Positions 47,335-59,009 of a stretch of 64,000 bases of DNA are shown piece after piece. The translations under genes were made by a program, and so were the position numbers. The DNA comes from Muscardinus avellanarius (lineage: Eukaryota > Chordata > Mammalia > Rodentia > Gliridae). The notes below the pieces were generated by a model, which did not search any database, was not told where the DNA came from, and was given only the letters and a program-made list of their open reading frames with translations. Within the stretch, counting starts at the first letter, position 1. Every line of letters begins with the position of its first letter. Location: the NCBI GenBank assembly GCA_963383645.1, contig OY726566.1:93246029-93310028 (forward strand). The letters run 5' to 3'.

Positions 47335-47690
47335 ATTTAATCTTAGAACTTGCCCATGTGAGAGAAGTAATAAGGCAGCAAAGGCATCTAACAACAACCA
47401 GTAACAGAAACCTTACAGGAGCATTTTAGAGAAGAGAGCCATTGAGGGGGATGGGAGGAGGAAGGGGAAACTCCCTAATGTACATGGTGTCCATTCACAA
47501 ACATATCAAAGTCAGTCACTAAGCCAAACGTGAGAATGAGGGCGTGGGAGGGAATGGGGTGGGAATTGGGTCAGTGCTAATTGAGTGATGTGTGCATGTG
47601 TGCCTCTACCATCTTGTACTCCATTAAATTGCACGACTAGAGTACACCAGTAAAAAAAAAAAAAAAAAAAAAAATTAAAAAAAGAAGAGA
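47335..47690 (+). mobile_element. L1 3' untranslated tail with poly-A
   Basis: A G-rich stretch (GGGATGGGAGGAGG) leads to GTGTGCCTCTACCATCTTG, then AGAGTACACCAGT and a 24-bp A run at 47652-47675. The long tail suggests a fairly young 5'-truncated copy. Confidence 0.65.
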
Positions 47691-48346
47691 GCTATTGAAA
47701 GCTGGAGAGAAGTCAAGGAAATGAGAAGGAAATTATTTCATATAGAGATTGTGTCTTTGGGGACTTTGACAAGAGCCATTTTGAATAAGGCATTTTAATC
47801 ATATGCCAATATGCATCCGTTTGTATCGTTTGGATTAGTTTATTTCATGATTATCCTTGGATATCACTTGAGGATGATTCACAAGCATAATGTGCCCTAG
47901 GATAATAGATCTCAACAGATTTTAGCAAATTAGAATGTATATATCACACTTTTTACTTCTTTGCTTCTGCCCATGTCTACTCCAAAATAAAGTTCATAAA
48001 TAAAGAAAAAGAAGTGCCTACCTTCCTGAGAACAGAAAAAAATAGCACCCAAGATTTTTTCTGCACTTTTCCTATGAAATTTTTTGCTAAGAGAAAATAG
48101 ATAAAGGTCAGTAGGTGATGTGGTGAATGTTATTAGTGGGCTCTACTGAAAGTAGGATTTTTTTTAATGCTTTTTTACTAAGGTACTCAGACATTTCACA
48201 GACTTGTCCATGTTTTATAAATAAAATATGACATGTGTGAAGGATAAGGTTATTAATTTTCTTTTCTTTTTTCGCCAGTGGAGAAATTGAAAAAGAGAAA
48301 GAAATTCTTTGGAGCAAATATGACCCCCAGTTTTACTTTTCTCTAT

Positions 48347-48349
<3 letters not shown>
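47691..48349. other. AT-rich unique sequence
   Basis: No coding evidence. Confidence 0.5.
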
Positions 48350-48427
<78 letters not shown>

Positions 48428-48450
48428 TGGGTGTGCGTGTGCGTGTGTGT
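48350..48450. repeat. (CT)n microsatellite followed by GT run
   Basis: A 74-bp pure CT run to 48423, then GTGTGGGTGTGCGTGTGCGTG. Confidence 0.97.
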
Positions 48451-48943
48451 TTCCCCTGCTGGTCAGAACAAAGCGTTCATTGCGATCAGCTACTTGGATG
48501 GTTACCAAACCTACCTGTAGTCTTTGATGGGGCTTGTTTCTAACTCCTCTTAGAACACTTCACCTGGGGCCCAGGGGCAAAACCAGAACATACTTCTAGT
48601 TTTCCTCCCTGCTCGCTGGCTGCTCCCTGAGTTCTTTCCTCATCCTCCTTACGTAGGGACTGGTCCTTCACCAACCTCTTGATATACTTACTATACTTGG
48701 CTGCCATCTTTAAGTCTATTCCTGCTTGACTGTGATCTCAGCCCACTTTAGGACTTTAAAAATATCATTTCAAACTGATGACTCCCAGATTTTTATCACC
48801 AAACCAGAGGACTTCCCTGAACTCCAGTCTCATATGTCTATCAGCTTACTTCATATTTCTTTGTCTTTGTCATATATGAATCTCAATTTAAAAAATCCCA
48901 AGCTGAGATCCACACCATATGTTCAAGCATTCCTGTCTCTTAG

Positions 48944-49201
48944 TCTTCCTCATTTCTCTCTTTTTTTTTTTTTTTCTTTGTGGTACTGGGAGTGGATCCC
49001 AGGGGCGTTTCTACCTAGGGCTATACTCCCAGACCTATTTTTTTTTTTTACTTTATTTGGAACCGGGTCTCACTAAGTTGCTGAGAGCCTCACTAAGTAG
49101 CTGAGGATGGCTTCGAACCTGTGTGATCCTCCTGTCTCAGCCTCCCAAGTGTTGGGATTACAAGCATGCACCACCACACCTGGCTTTCTCTTCCTCATTT
49201 C
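48944..49201 (-). mobile_element. Young B1-ID SINE with 13-bp target duplication
   Basis: TCTTCCTCATTTC occurs at 48944-48956 and 49189-49201. The reverse-strand body has the full B1 middle (CACTAAGTTGCTGAGAGCC) and a T-rich tail. Confidence 0.95.
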
Positions 49202-49312
49202 AATACATGGCTATGTCATCCTTCTAGTTGATCAGACTGAAACGTAGTACTCATTTCTTATTCACACACTCAAGAAGCAATCTATCATCATGCCCTATTG
49301 GCTTTTCTGGAA

Positions 49313-49500
49313 CTGGGTCTGGTGGTGCACACCCAAAGTATCATCCCAGCTCCTGGAGGCTGAGGCAGGAAGATCACAAGAGCAAGGCCAGCCTGGGCAA
49401 CTTAGCGAGAACTTGTCTAAACATAAAAAGTGCTGAGGATGTAGCCCAGAGCAGAGCACTCGCCTAGTCTGTGCATGGCCATGAATTTTATTCCTAGAAC
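49313..49500 (+). mobile_element. B1-ID composite SINE
   Basis: GGTCTGGTGGTGCACACCC head, GCCAGCCTGGGCAACTTAGC middle, and an ID-like tail (GAGGATGTAGCCCAGAGCAG, CACTCGCCTAGTC). Confidence 0.9.
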
Positions 49501-50190
49501 TCAAATCCCCAAAACAGAATCCTACCATTGCTCACCATATTCCTAACTTCTAGATATCTAAACCAGCATCACCTCTTGCCTGAATTGTTGAATTTGGCTC
49601 CTAACTGGTCTCTTGCTTCCTCTTTTGCACAGCTCCCTTTTAACCCTGATACTGTTAGAATACAAGGAACTTTTTGGCAAAATTCTTTAATAGCAATTCA
49701 CATGGAGTAAAAACATAGTTATTTTATAATGGTTTTCAAGGCCCTAAATAATGCATTTTTGCCCGTTGATGTTGACTACATTCTCTACAGCTCTGTCTGT
49801 AGATCACTCCTAGACATGCTGGTCTCTTAGCTACGCCTTGAAACTGCCATACATCTGCAGTGCTGTTTTTCTACCAGACATCCATGTGATACAGTCCCTA
49901 AACTTCTTTATGGCCTTTCTCAAGTGCTGCCTTTCTAGCAAAGCAAGCCTTCCTTGCTCCTCCTATTGAAAATTGCCTCCTCACCTCCAGCCTGCTCTGG
50001 TCTTGTCCCCATTGCCTTCTTACCATCTACATACTTTGTCTTCTTGTCTGTTTCTTTCTCCCACAGTATAAGTTCCATAAAGACAGGGATCTTCACGCCT
50101 TGTGCTCACTATTGTTCCCCTGCTGGTTAGAATGGCACCTGGCAAATAATAGGCTTGCAAGTAATGTTTCTTAAATGAATAACTGCTTCC

Positions 50191-52424
50191 AAGCCTAGAA
50201 TTGTCAGCTTAGGGTATACAAGTACTGTACAAGTTTATTTGTGAATAAATTTTTTTCTGATCTCCTAGCTTAGTCCTAAGATAATAGTTTTCCTTCTCTG
50301 AACAAAGGTTCCCCTGCATATCCAGATCTTTAGTTCTCTGAACAGGTATCGCCTATTAGAGCCAGACATAAGAAGCATGTATTATCATCTCCAATTCTGT
50401 AGAGTCTCTTTGGCCCGGGTGACTTGAAAATGCTGTCCCATAAAGGCAAACAAATCCAGAGACCTTTGCAGTTTCTCTTAGCCTCTCCTGCATTAGCTGG
50501 AGATAAATCTATGCAGAGTTCACTAAAGGGAACAGACAACTGCATTAAGCTGTGTAATGATGAACACTAATGGCCTGTGACAAAATGGGTCTCTGTAGAC
50601 TGAGCTGCCTCTCAACGTGGGGATTTTTCCCTCTTTTTGATAGTGGTAATGAAAAAACGCAAAAACAAAGCCACTTCCAAAGATGCTAAGAAACCTGCAG
50701 GCCAAGTCAAATGTGGTTTTCATGGTATGTCTTTATTTTTTTCTTTTGAAAGTGCATGCATCTTGGCCGATAAAGGCCTATGCGCTATTGGACAGTGATG
50801 GGGAACATCTCGGCTCTATTAATTACCTACGCAATTTCTTTATTCCTCATAGCAACCAAGTGTAGTTCACTTGTTTCTTTGTTAAACTGAGGTAGGAGTT
50901 GCTTATTTTGGCTTATAGATACTTATGCCATTACTCCTGTGATCCATAGAGGTTCATTATTTTCTGAGCATTTTTCCCATTCTTAAGTGAACAGCTTTAT
51001 TTGGGAATCCTTTTCCTCCCATGTGACTGGTCCATGGTTTGCTACTTGGCCTTGAGTTAACCAGCAAACTTTCTCTCTTGTACACTGTTGTGAAGATCAA
51101 ACAGATACTTATAAATGCAAACTCTTCATAAACTGTTGTTGAAATTTAAATTAATATGAATATTAGAACAGATGATATGATATCTAAGACCCCTTTCACA
51201 TGTAGACCTGAATTCTTATAACTTACAAAAGTAATCTTTCTAGTAGATCTTATAAATTTAGATTGTGTGTGTGTGTATGTGTGTGTATGTGTATTTGTAT
51301 AAGACTTGGGGTTTCTGAGAGTTGTCTGTGAAATATTAAATAATCTGAAGTGGCCTTTGATTTAATATTAAGAATTCCAATATGACCTAAATATGCTATA
51401 TTTCCAGTGTTTCTTTCAGTTATTCAGAACACACTTTACAGACATATTTGACAACACATTTCCTTCCTGTACTCTGCATCTCCCCTGGTGATCTACCAAA
51501 ATATAGCTCCTCTGTTTGTGACTTTGTAAAGCCCTGGTATGACGTTTTCCTATAAATCTAATTTTATTGACTCCCTCCAAAGTAATTTCTGATAATCCAG
51601 CCAGAACCTTCATTTTTGTTTATCATTTTCAAGCTCGATTCTTGTGTAAGAAGACTCTAATTTTAGCCCTAGCACAAAGGGGTACAAGGACAATTTCAAG
51701 GCCCTGCTTTTGCTCCCTACTCTACTAAATTTATAAATTCTAGGAACCTATTTACTTTTAAAAACATTTTTTGTTCTTATTTTCAGTACCAATTTGTTTC
51801 CTTCAGCTTTCCCACATGCATGACTTTTATAGCCCAGTATAAAGTAGAGTGCTCTGCCATATTGATTTAATGGTATGTTTCAATAAATTTCCCCTGTTAC
51901 AGTGCTTGCTCCATACCAGGCAGCCAAAGGGGAAACAGACAGATGTGCTAGTTAACTAATTTTAAAAGAGAAAAAATTCCATTTTCTCCATTCTGTAATG
52001 TCATAGCTGTCCTGCCAATGACCTGATACTGAAATGTATTAGGTTCCCCTGACATATACTATAGGAAGTAGTGACCTGACCTTTTAAAAATTTTATTAAC
52101 ATTTATAAATTTGTTTTAGTGTATTATGTTAGAAGGAATGACTTTTTCCCCCAGAATGAATGGGAGTAATCGGTGTACAGATTCATAGCTATGCCATATA
52201 TTAATCTGCTGGACATTTTGTATGTGTACACATGATTGCTCCCCCCTTCCCCTGCCCAACCTCCTCTCCTACTTTTAAGGATTTATGCTAATTAGAATGG
52301 AAACATTTAAATTTAAAAAAAAATAAAGCACCTTGCAAACATCCAGAGCCATCATTGTCTTCTTTGAGTTAGGATAGGCTTGGATTATTGCTTGATAAAC
52401 ACCGAGACATAGAGATTCATCCAT
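50191..52424. other. Mostly unique sequence with a weak candidate exon
   Basis: Only the candidate at 50644-50724 stands out. A short TG/TATG tract lies near 51264-51300. Other frames are motif-free. Confidence 0.45.
50644..50724 (+). other. Candidate exon, weak
   Basis: A pyrimidine run ends in TTTTTGATAG before 50644 and a GTATGT donor follows at 50725. One of three frames is open, encoding a lysine-rich peptide containing MKKRKNKATSKDAKKPAGQV; the other two stop. Both boundaries would be phase 1. It cannot follow the exon at 12906-13002 directly, because that exon ends in phase 2 and joining them meets a TAA. The lysine bias may only reflect A-rich DNA. It could be a chance arrangement or a decayed exon. 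Confidence 0.2.
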
Positions 52425-52535
52425 TTGGTGTTCTCTCCGTGCCTAATGCATTTCACATGCTAAGCCAATCACTAGGGCCATAAGAGGGATCAGCACAATC
52501 CCTGCTCTCAAGCAATTGATGGTTTAGGAACCTGT
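52425..52535 (-). mobile_element. L2 3'-end fragment, reverse strand
   Basis: GGCCATAAGAGGGATCAGCA and AATCCCTGCTCTCAAGCAAT resemble the antisense L2 end. Confidence 0.5.
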
Positions 52536-52612
52536 GCTATACAGTCAAGATCCTAATCAAAGATGTTTTCCTCTCTCAATTCTGTATTCACAGCCTAGAT
52601 GCATTTACCTTC

Positions 52613-52680
52613 TTTCCCTCCCTCCCTCCCTCCCTCCCATCTTCCTTCCCTCCCTCCTTTCCTTCCTTCCTTCCTTCCTC
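52613..52680. repeat. (CCCT)n(CCTT)n simple repeat
   Basis: Pure tetranucleotide pyrimidine repeat. Confidence 0.95.
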
Positions 52681-54586
52681 TGTTCCTATTCTGTCTTGGT
52701 ACTTCCTAGGAAATAATTTGTATAAACTTTGGAGGCACAATGTCACAGAACAATGCAGGGAATCTTGGTTTGTACAAATCATTTGAAACTTAACTATATC
52801 CACTATATTTTTAGCACCTTAGCAATTCTCATCTTTCTGTCCCTACCCTAAGAAACAAAGAAGAATTGTGTGGTTTTATAGAAAGGACCCTGCTCCCCGG
52901 ACACGAAACCCAGGCGCCAGGAGAGCCAGCCTGCCGCCTTCTAACCTGCTTCCTGCAGCAGCAGTGCTGAGCAGCAGTGATGATTGACAGTCCCATCCAT
53001 CATCTGCCTCTTTCCAAATGCTTCTGAAACTTAAATTAAGCCCCCCGGCTCCTCAGCGAGTATAGATTGCTGTTTTATTTTACAGTAAATATTTGTTTAT
53101 TTTATAGACAGGGAAATTGAGGCATTGAGAACGTAAGTGGATAGATAAATAAGTTATGGACACTGCTGGGAAACTTTAGCGAACGCTTATTGAGCCGTGC
53201 GCAGCATCCTACTTTCACGAGCCCTGTGCGAGGTGTATGTTTCTAGCTTCCCACCTTCTGCTTGAGGAAAGGATGCGCTGGAACTTAATGACTTGAATTT
53301 ACTTTTTGTCCTCATAGACAGCGATTGACTGTTGTTGCATTGTCCCTTTTACATTTGCAGTTTCTTCATATACTTTCCTTTCTACCTTTGCTGTAGAAGA
53401 CCAAATGGTAAGAACATTAACATGTTTCCAAGTTCAGTCACTCAGAAGATTTTAAAAACAAAACAAACAGACAAAAACCGCCACTAACACTGTCCCATAT
53501 CAAATATCATGCCATGGCCAAAAAGGTGAATCAAGAAGTGGCCCTTGTACCCAAGAAACTCTATTCTAGTAGATCTTGTTTAGTGACAACTACAAAAATA
53601 AACACATAAATAATAGTAACGTTTTTGTTTGCTTATTTTCAATTCAAGCAGCTTTCTTCATTGAAGAACTTTTCAGAGCCTCTAATGCACATGTTCACTG
53701 CCAATGCGTAGAAAAGGAAATAGTATATCCCACATTTTCCGAGTTTATGTGAATAAAAAACTACATCATGCAAGAGTATATATTGGAGTTGCTGTTCTTT
53801 AGAACTTGCTTTCAAGAATTGATGAGAGCCATTTTTCTCCATCCACTTGCCAAACCACACTAGAAAAGACCGTGGGGAGAAAAACAACTCTCCCCGGAAC
53901 AGTTGCTGAGAACTGAGTCTAGTCCATCCCAGAAGCTGTGGTGTCCTCAAATTGAGTACCAGCTTATGAAGGTGAGACAGACTGCTCACCTTTGTGTTTA
54001 ATAAACATAGAGTATTTTTAGGCAGGAGCCTAACTCCTAAACCAACAACCAGCAGCCATCTACCTATCCCCAAAATGCAACTTGAGTGGATGTTGAAGCC
54101 CAGAGGGAGAGGATTTAGACTTACTTCCCATAGAACCAGCTAGAATGTGGGAAAAAAAAAAAAAACCCAAGTGTTTTCCTCTTCTATTCTACCACACACA
54201 TCTCCAATGATACCTGGTCAGAGGTTTCAAAACAACTTTGGCACAAATTCTTAGATACATAGTCTTTACCATCAAAGAGACCAAAAATAGGATACACAAT
54301 CAAATACTTTTTGCTGTTTTTCCACAACAGACCTGAATTGGTGAACTGTTCTCTTCCTTTTTTGTAGTTTACTCCTCTACTCCCTGTCCTGTCACGAGGT
54401 TTAGGCTGTTTTCACATTGAGAGCCACATTGTGTTTGAGATACTGCAGACTTCCCTCCTTCTGCTCTTGGCATGTACTGAGTGACTCAGGACTAAAATAT
54501 GACATACCACAGAAACACTGTGTCAGTTATATTATGATTTTTTTAATTTCAAGAGAAGTATGATCAATATTGCTGTGAGGACCTCC
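52681..54586. other. Unique sequence containing the longest open frame
   Basis: The reverse-strand frame 53639-54073 (144 codons) is the longest in the window. It has no recognisable domain and no splice signals. A MIR/L2-like remnant may lie near 53100-53230. I call no gene. Confidence 0.45.
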
Positions 54587-54712
54587 TCAGCAACATACTG
54601 AGACTCTCAGGAACCTAGCAAGACCCTATTTCAAAATAAAAAATAAAATAGGGCTGGGGCAAAGCTCAGGGGTACAATGCCCTTAGGTTCAATTATGGTA
54701 TCACAACAGGAA
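54587..54712 (+). mobile_element. B1-ID SINE, 5'-truncated
   Basis: It starts inside the B1 part (CCTAGCAAGACCCTATTTCA), then AAAATAGGGCTGGGGCAAAG and a diverged tRNA-like end. Confidence 0.88.
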
Positions 54713-54727
54713 GAAAGAGAAAGAAAG

Positions 54728-54770
<43 letters not shown>

Positions 54771-54805
54771 GGAGGGAGGGAGGGAGGGAGGGAGGGAGGG
54801 AGGAG
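54713..54805. repeat. (GAAA)n(GGGA)n simple repeat
   Basis: A SINE tail that turns sharply from GAAA to GGGA units at about 54770. Confidence 0.95.
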
Positions 54806-56089
54806 GGAAAAAGGAAGAGGAGGGGGCTTGTCTTTTTCACAAATGTGTTTCAAAAATATAGATATAAGTCATATACAAGTGTATACCTATACTGTAGAAT
54901 ATTCTGTGGGCATCTTTAGATCAGCTTCCTGATTGTTTGCCAAATGGCCTATTTTTGGAAGATTTGCCGTAACACAGTACCCTGTTCTGTCATAACAAGA
55001 TCGTTTCATACTTGTAAATAGATCGAAGTCCACACATCTGGACCATTTGTAAGTCAGTTGTGTGAAACTCAAAATGTATTGGCTCATAGAAATAATCTTA
55101 TGTTGTTTGGTGCAAACCTCCACGAAACTGTTTCATCCATAATGTGTCTCTAGTGTCACTGTAACTTTCTCAGGCTTAACTAAAACGAAAGCATGTGTCC
55201 TGGGAATGGATTCAGAGTTTGACTGGAGATTCCAGGACCACATTTCTTGCTACTAAAACCTGAGAGTAGGGTCAGGATCTCATGCAATGCTAGAATCTGC
55301 TCAATAGCGGAGGCCTTAGAGGTCATCTGGTCCAGCCTTCTTGGTTTTGAGACCAAGAATATCACCCTCAACATCTCATCACGCTTGTGTACAGCGATCA
55401 GGGCCTGGGGTAGAGGTCTCTTTCTAGAGAGATCCATGTGGTGATCTCTCTGGAGATCAATGGTGTGAGGGGCAGGATATGGCTGGGTGAGAGGGGGTTG
55501 TGGGTGAGGAAAGATTGTGATAGTGTCTGAGGATCTGATTGAATGAGCAGGGTCTTCCTTCCCAGGCCTGGCAGTGTTGTCCTCCCTCTCTTGCCTCTGC
55601 TGTGTACCCATTCAGTCTCTGTGCCTTCCTGATTGTTAAGGCATGTTGTGATCTCCTTTCTTATGGCGAAAGGGCATTCATTTCTCTCTTCCTCATTGCT
55701 GGAGGAGCAGAGCCCAGTGGTCGCTCTGACTGTAGAGTCCTCGGTGGTAAAAGCAGGGGTAACAAGATGTTTCTGTCAGGGTGTAGGAAACAGGATCGCC
55801 TGGGGAATGTAGCCAGTGTGTGTAGGTGACGAGGCTGCGTGGATGCAGAGCTGGACCAGAACATCACAGGCCTGGGGAGGCGGCTGTGAAAACATTGCTA
55901 ACTCCCAGGGTAAGCTGGGGACCTGTGTGCATATGAGGGAAGAGGGAGAAGGGAAACTCTCTGCCTTTCTGATGCATCGAAATTTGTGATTCTCTGGCAT
56001 ATCCTGAAAAATTACTGGGAAATTGAGATTTTTGATGCTAATTAAATAGTACTCAATGATGATAACAGTTTAAATAATGCTATGTACGT
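54806..56089. other. Unique sequence, no supported gene
   Basis: Overlapping frames of 65-143 codons on both strands at 55180-56000 have no motif. CTTAGAGGTCATCTGGTCCA at 55316-55335 is reminiscent of a core-SINE (MIR-like) fragment. Confidence 0.45.
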
Positions 56090-56255
56090 ATATGAAATCA
56101 TCAATACCAATCAAAGTGATATCTATGGGAAAAGGGAGGGAGTGGGATGGGATCCAGAGGGAAACACACTAAGTGTTGTATGTGCATGTATATTTCTGTC
56201 ACTGTATACATCAGTATGATTGTGTAACTTATAGTGCACCAATAAAAGTGTAAAC
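56090..56255 (+). mobile_element. L1 3' untranslated tail
   Basis: A G-rich stretch, then GTGTTGTATGTGCATGTAT and TAGTGCACCAATAAAAGTG, matching the other lineage-type L1 tails here. Confidence 0.5.
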
Positions 56256-56310
56256 AATAATAATCAATCACCACAGTGAATGAACCATGTATTTGTCTAA
56301 GATACAAGAA

Positions 56311-56540
56311 GCTGGGCATAGTGGTGCACACCTGTAGTCCTAGTTCTTGAGGGCCCGAGACAGGAGGATCATAGATTTGAAGCCTGTGTCAACAACTTAG
56401 CAAGGCTCTCAGCAGCTTAGTGAGACCCTGTTTCCAAATAAAAAATAGAATGGGCCAGGGATGTAGTTCAGAGGTACAATGCCCATCAGTTCAATCTGCA
56501 GCACTACAAAGACAAATCAAAACAAAACACAATAAAAAAG
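56311..56540 (+). mobile_element. B1-ID composite SINE
   Basis: AGCTGGGCATAGTGGTGCAC head, full B1 middle (CAGCAGCTTAGTGAGACCCT), CCAGGGATGTAGTTCAGAGG tail. Confidence 0.93.
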
Positions 56541-57078
56541 TACCAGAAGGTATTCTTTTACCCTGATTCTTCTGATTATGTTTCATTTAAACGATGGAAA
56601 TTAGCAATACCATTTATTGTGCTTGTTTGAGGTAAGAGAGGGTGGTTCAGAAGAAGAGGATAGATGGATGGAGTGAGACATTAAGTTCAGTTCCCTTCCC
56701 TTCCAGCGCTCTGGGAAGATCACCTGGAGAGTCTCTTTGGTCTCCTTAGAGATGCATGAAGAACATCAGGAGAGAACATTCACATATCTAAGAAATACTT
56801 GAAAGGACTATAAACAATATTCATTCTCTTATTCTGTTTTTTTTTTCATCTAAACATTTTACCTTTACATAGTTATTTTCTTTTTCTAATTTGGCATCAT
56901 AGCTATGTGTTTGTGATGTAGGATGGGTAGAAAGCCTGCTTTCTAAAGACTAAAGTTTCTGATGATATTTTGATGGATTTTTCTAGAGATTAATTATTTC
57001 AACTTTGGTAATATAAATTCACAACTAATTGAATTACGAGCTTTGAAATTGTGAAATAACTAGTGAGATGGGAGTTTC
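56541..57078. other. Unique sequence, no gene seen
   Basis: No coding evidence. Confidence 0.5.
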
Positions 57079-57306
57079 TTTGTGAATTAAGTTGCTAGAT
57101 TTTTTTTTTTTTTTTTGGTGGAGGGACATGGAACCCAGGGGCATTCTACATCTGAGCTGCACCCCTAACCCTGTTTTATTTTTTATTTTTAAACAAGATC
57201 TCACTAAGTTGCTAATGCTGGCAGTAAACTTGTGATCCTCCTTGTCTCAGCCTCCCAAATCCTGGGATTACAAGCGTGCGCCATCATGCCATGCTTTGTG
57301 AGTTAA
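57079..57306 (-). mobile_element. B1-ID SINE, reverse strand, with near-perfect flanking repeat
   Basis: The body at about 57101-57294 has GGAACCCAGGGGCATTCTAC and CTCAGCCTCCCAAATCCTGG. TTTGTGAATTAA (57079) and TTTGTGAGTTAA (57295) may be a target duplication with one mismatch. Confidence 0.9.
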
Positions 57307-57324
57307 AACAAATTTATCAATGCC

Positions 57325-57467
57325 ATTCCCAGTGTTGTGCACAGTGAAGGTGAGGAAGCAGGGTTGGACTCGGGGGAGGGTCACCAGGTGCTGTGTATGT
57401 ATGTCTCTATCATCCTGCACTCCATCATGATGTGTGATTACAATGCACCAATTAAAAAAGAAAAGTA
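57325..57467 (+). mobile_element. L1 3' untranslated tail
   Basis: GTATGTCTCTATCATCCTGC and TGTGATTACAATGCACCAAT with an A-rich end match the other tails. Confidence 0.6.
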
Positions 57468-57544
57468 GTCAGCATCTATGTTGCTGGGGTGAACGGCACC
57501 CTCAGTTGTGGCATTAATGTACCTCAGGCAGCAGAGCCAGGGGA

Positions 57545-57640
57545 GTCTTGTTTAGGTAACATTCTTGCCTTGCCAGCTCTCTGACTCTGGGCAAGTCCCT
57601 GAATCAACTGAACTTCTTTTCTCACCTGTTTAATGGGGCA
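57545..57640 (+). mobile_element. MIR fragment, sense
   Basis: CTCTCTGACTCTGGGCAAGT, then TTTTCTCACCTGTTTAATGG, is the MIR core. Confidence 0.65.
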
Positions 57641-58114
57641 GTTGCTCCCGAGCTCACAGTGCTGTTCCCAGTGTCAAAGCATGACACACGTGCAAGGCCC
57701 TGGCATTTCCTCGCTGCCCACTCCCTGTGTGATTTGCTTGAGGTTGGCTCAATTTGTGGCTATGTTCTTGGGCAGGTCTGGCTGGAGGGTGTTCATGGAG
57801 CTGCAGAACCATGAACTGCAGCCTGCAAAACCACCTCGCCCGTGTGAGGGGCCTGGGCCTCCCCAATTTGTTTCCTAGATTTCCCAGTTCTAGCTCTTGC
57901 TCCTCACTGTGTATCACAGTATGTCCAGGAACTCCACAACTTGAACATTTGTAAGGACCTTTATCTCTTTGTGGACAGAATTTGCTTGATCTAGGTAATT
58001 CCAATTAGAAGAATGTTGCACAGATCTGCAGAGCATTCTTCTATATTCCTCTGTTAGGGCATTTACCAAAATAACCAAATCTTTGATATATTATCTTTCA
58101 TGTCTTTTATAAAT
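57641..58114. other. Unique sequence, no supported gene
   Basis: Three overlapping frames (57633-58004) on the two strands conflict and carry no motif. Confidence 0.45.
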
Positions 58115-58152
<38 letters not shown>

Positions 58153-58329
58153 GGAGATTGCACCCAGGGACTTATACTTCCAAACTATATCCCCAGCCCT
58201 TTTTTGATTTTTGTTTTTTGTTTCAAAAAGGGTCTTGCTAGGTTGCTGAGGCTGGTCTCAAATCTGTGATCCTCCTTTATCAGCCTCTCAAGTTCTGGGA
58301 TTACAGATGTGCACCACCACATCCAACTA
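58115..58329 (-). mobile_element. B1-ID SINE, reverse strand, with (GT)n tail
   Basis: A 34-bp GT run precedes ACTGGAGATTGCACCCAGGG, CTATATCCCCAGCCC, linker and the B1 part (GGATTACAGATGTGCACCAC). Confidence 0.93.
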
Positions 58330-58359
58330 TATCTAACAAATTTTTATTTAACTTTATTT

Positions 58360-58690
58360 ATATGCCAAGCAATAAAAAATAAAGTCTGTTCTTCTGGAGT
58401 GTATGTCTAATGGGAAAGGCAGATGATCAATGCCAAATGTCTCAGGATTGTTAAGTAGTATGAAGAAAAATAAAGTGGGGAAGGAGGAACCGGGTAGAAT
58501 GCTGTTTAAATGGGATGTTCAGAGCAAGCGCTCAAGCAAAGACACGGTGGAACTGAGAAACAACCAAGAGTGAAGCCTTCCAGGCAGAGGAAGTAGAAAG
58601 CCCCAGAGCTCTGAGACCAGAATGCCTGCAAGCAAGTGAGCCAGGAGAGTGTCTGCGATGATGTCAGAGGTGTGCTGGGAGCAAGACTAT
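58360..58690 (-). mobile_element. L2 fragment, reverse strand, left part
   Basis: AGTATGAAGAAAAATAAAGT and CCTTCCAGGCAGAGGAAGTA follow antisense L2. The element continues beyond the SINE to its right. Confidence 0.65.
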
Positions 58691-58751
58691 TGACATCTGT
58701 TAGATGGTGCAACTCCCAACCTTGGAGAGAAGCTATTGAATATTTTTGCAT

Positions 58752-59004
58752 TATACTGGGGATCCAGTCCAGGGGCTCTCTGCCAGTGAGCTATATCTCC
58801 AGCCTTATTTAAGTCTTTCTTCCTTTCCTTTACCCTCCCTTTTCCATCCTTCCTTCCTTTTTTCCTTCCTTCTTTCCTTCCTCTCTTCCTCTTTTTCTTT
58901 TGAGACATGATTTGCAAAAGTTTCCTAGGCTGGCAACTTGTGAACTCCCTGATTCTGCCTCCCTGGTAGCTGGGATTGCAGGCCTGTGCTATTGCACCTG
59001 GCTT
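58752..59004 (-). mobile_element. B1-ID SINE with CCTT-rich linker
   Basis: The tRNA-like part (TACTGGGGATCCAGTCCAGG) is separated from the B1 part (CTGGGATTGCAGGCCTGTGC) by about 90 bp of CCTT/TTCC sequence at 58815-58900, in place of the usual short A/T linker. Confidence 0.85.
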
Positions 59005-59009
59005 GTTAA

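Larger units (their letters stand above)
48550..50190 (+). mobile_element. L2 element, sense, split by two SINEs
   Basis: L2 phrases occur in order over 1.6 kb: CTTAAGT-like text, GATGACTCCCAGATTTTTAT, CTCCTAACTGGTCTCTTGCT, CCTTCCTTGCTCCTCC, TAAGTTCCATAAAGACAGGG and GGCACCTGGCAAATAATAGG. SINEs at 48944-49201 and 49313-49500 interrupt it. The reading frame is destroyed. Confidence 0.7.

Noticed and set aside
53639..54073. Longest open frame, 144 codons, reverse strand
   Set aside because: No domain, no splice context, no signal; length is within chance for a 64-kb window, and the translation does not resemble a protein I know.
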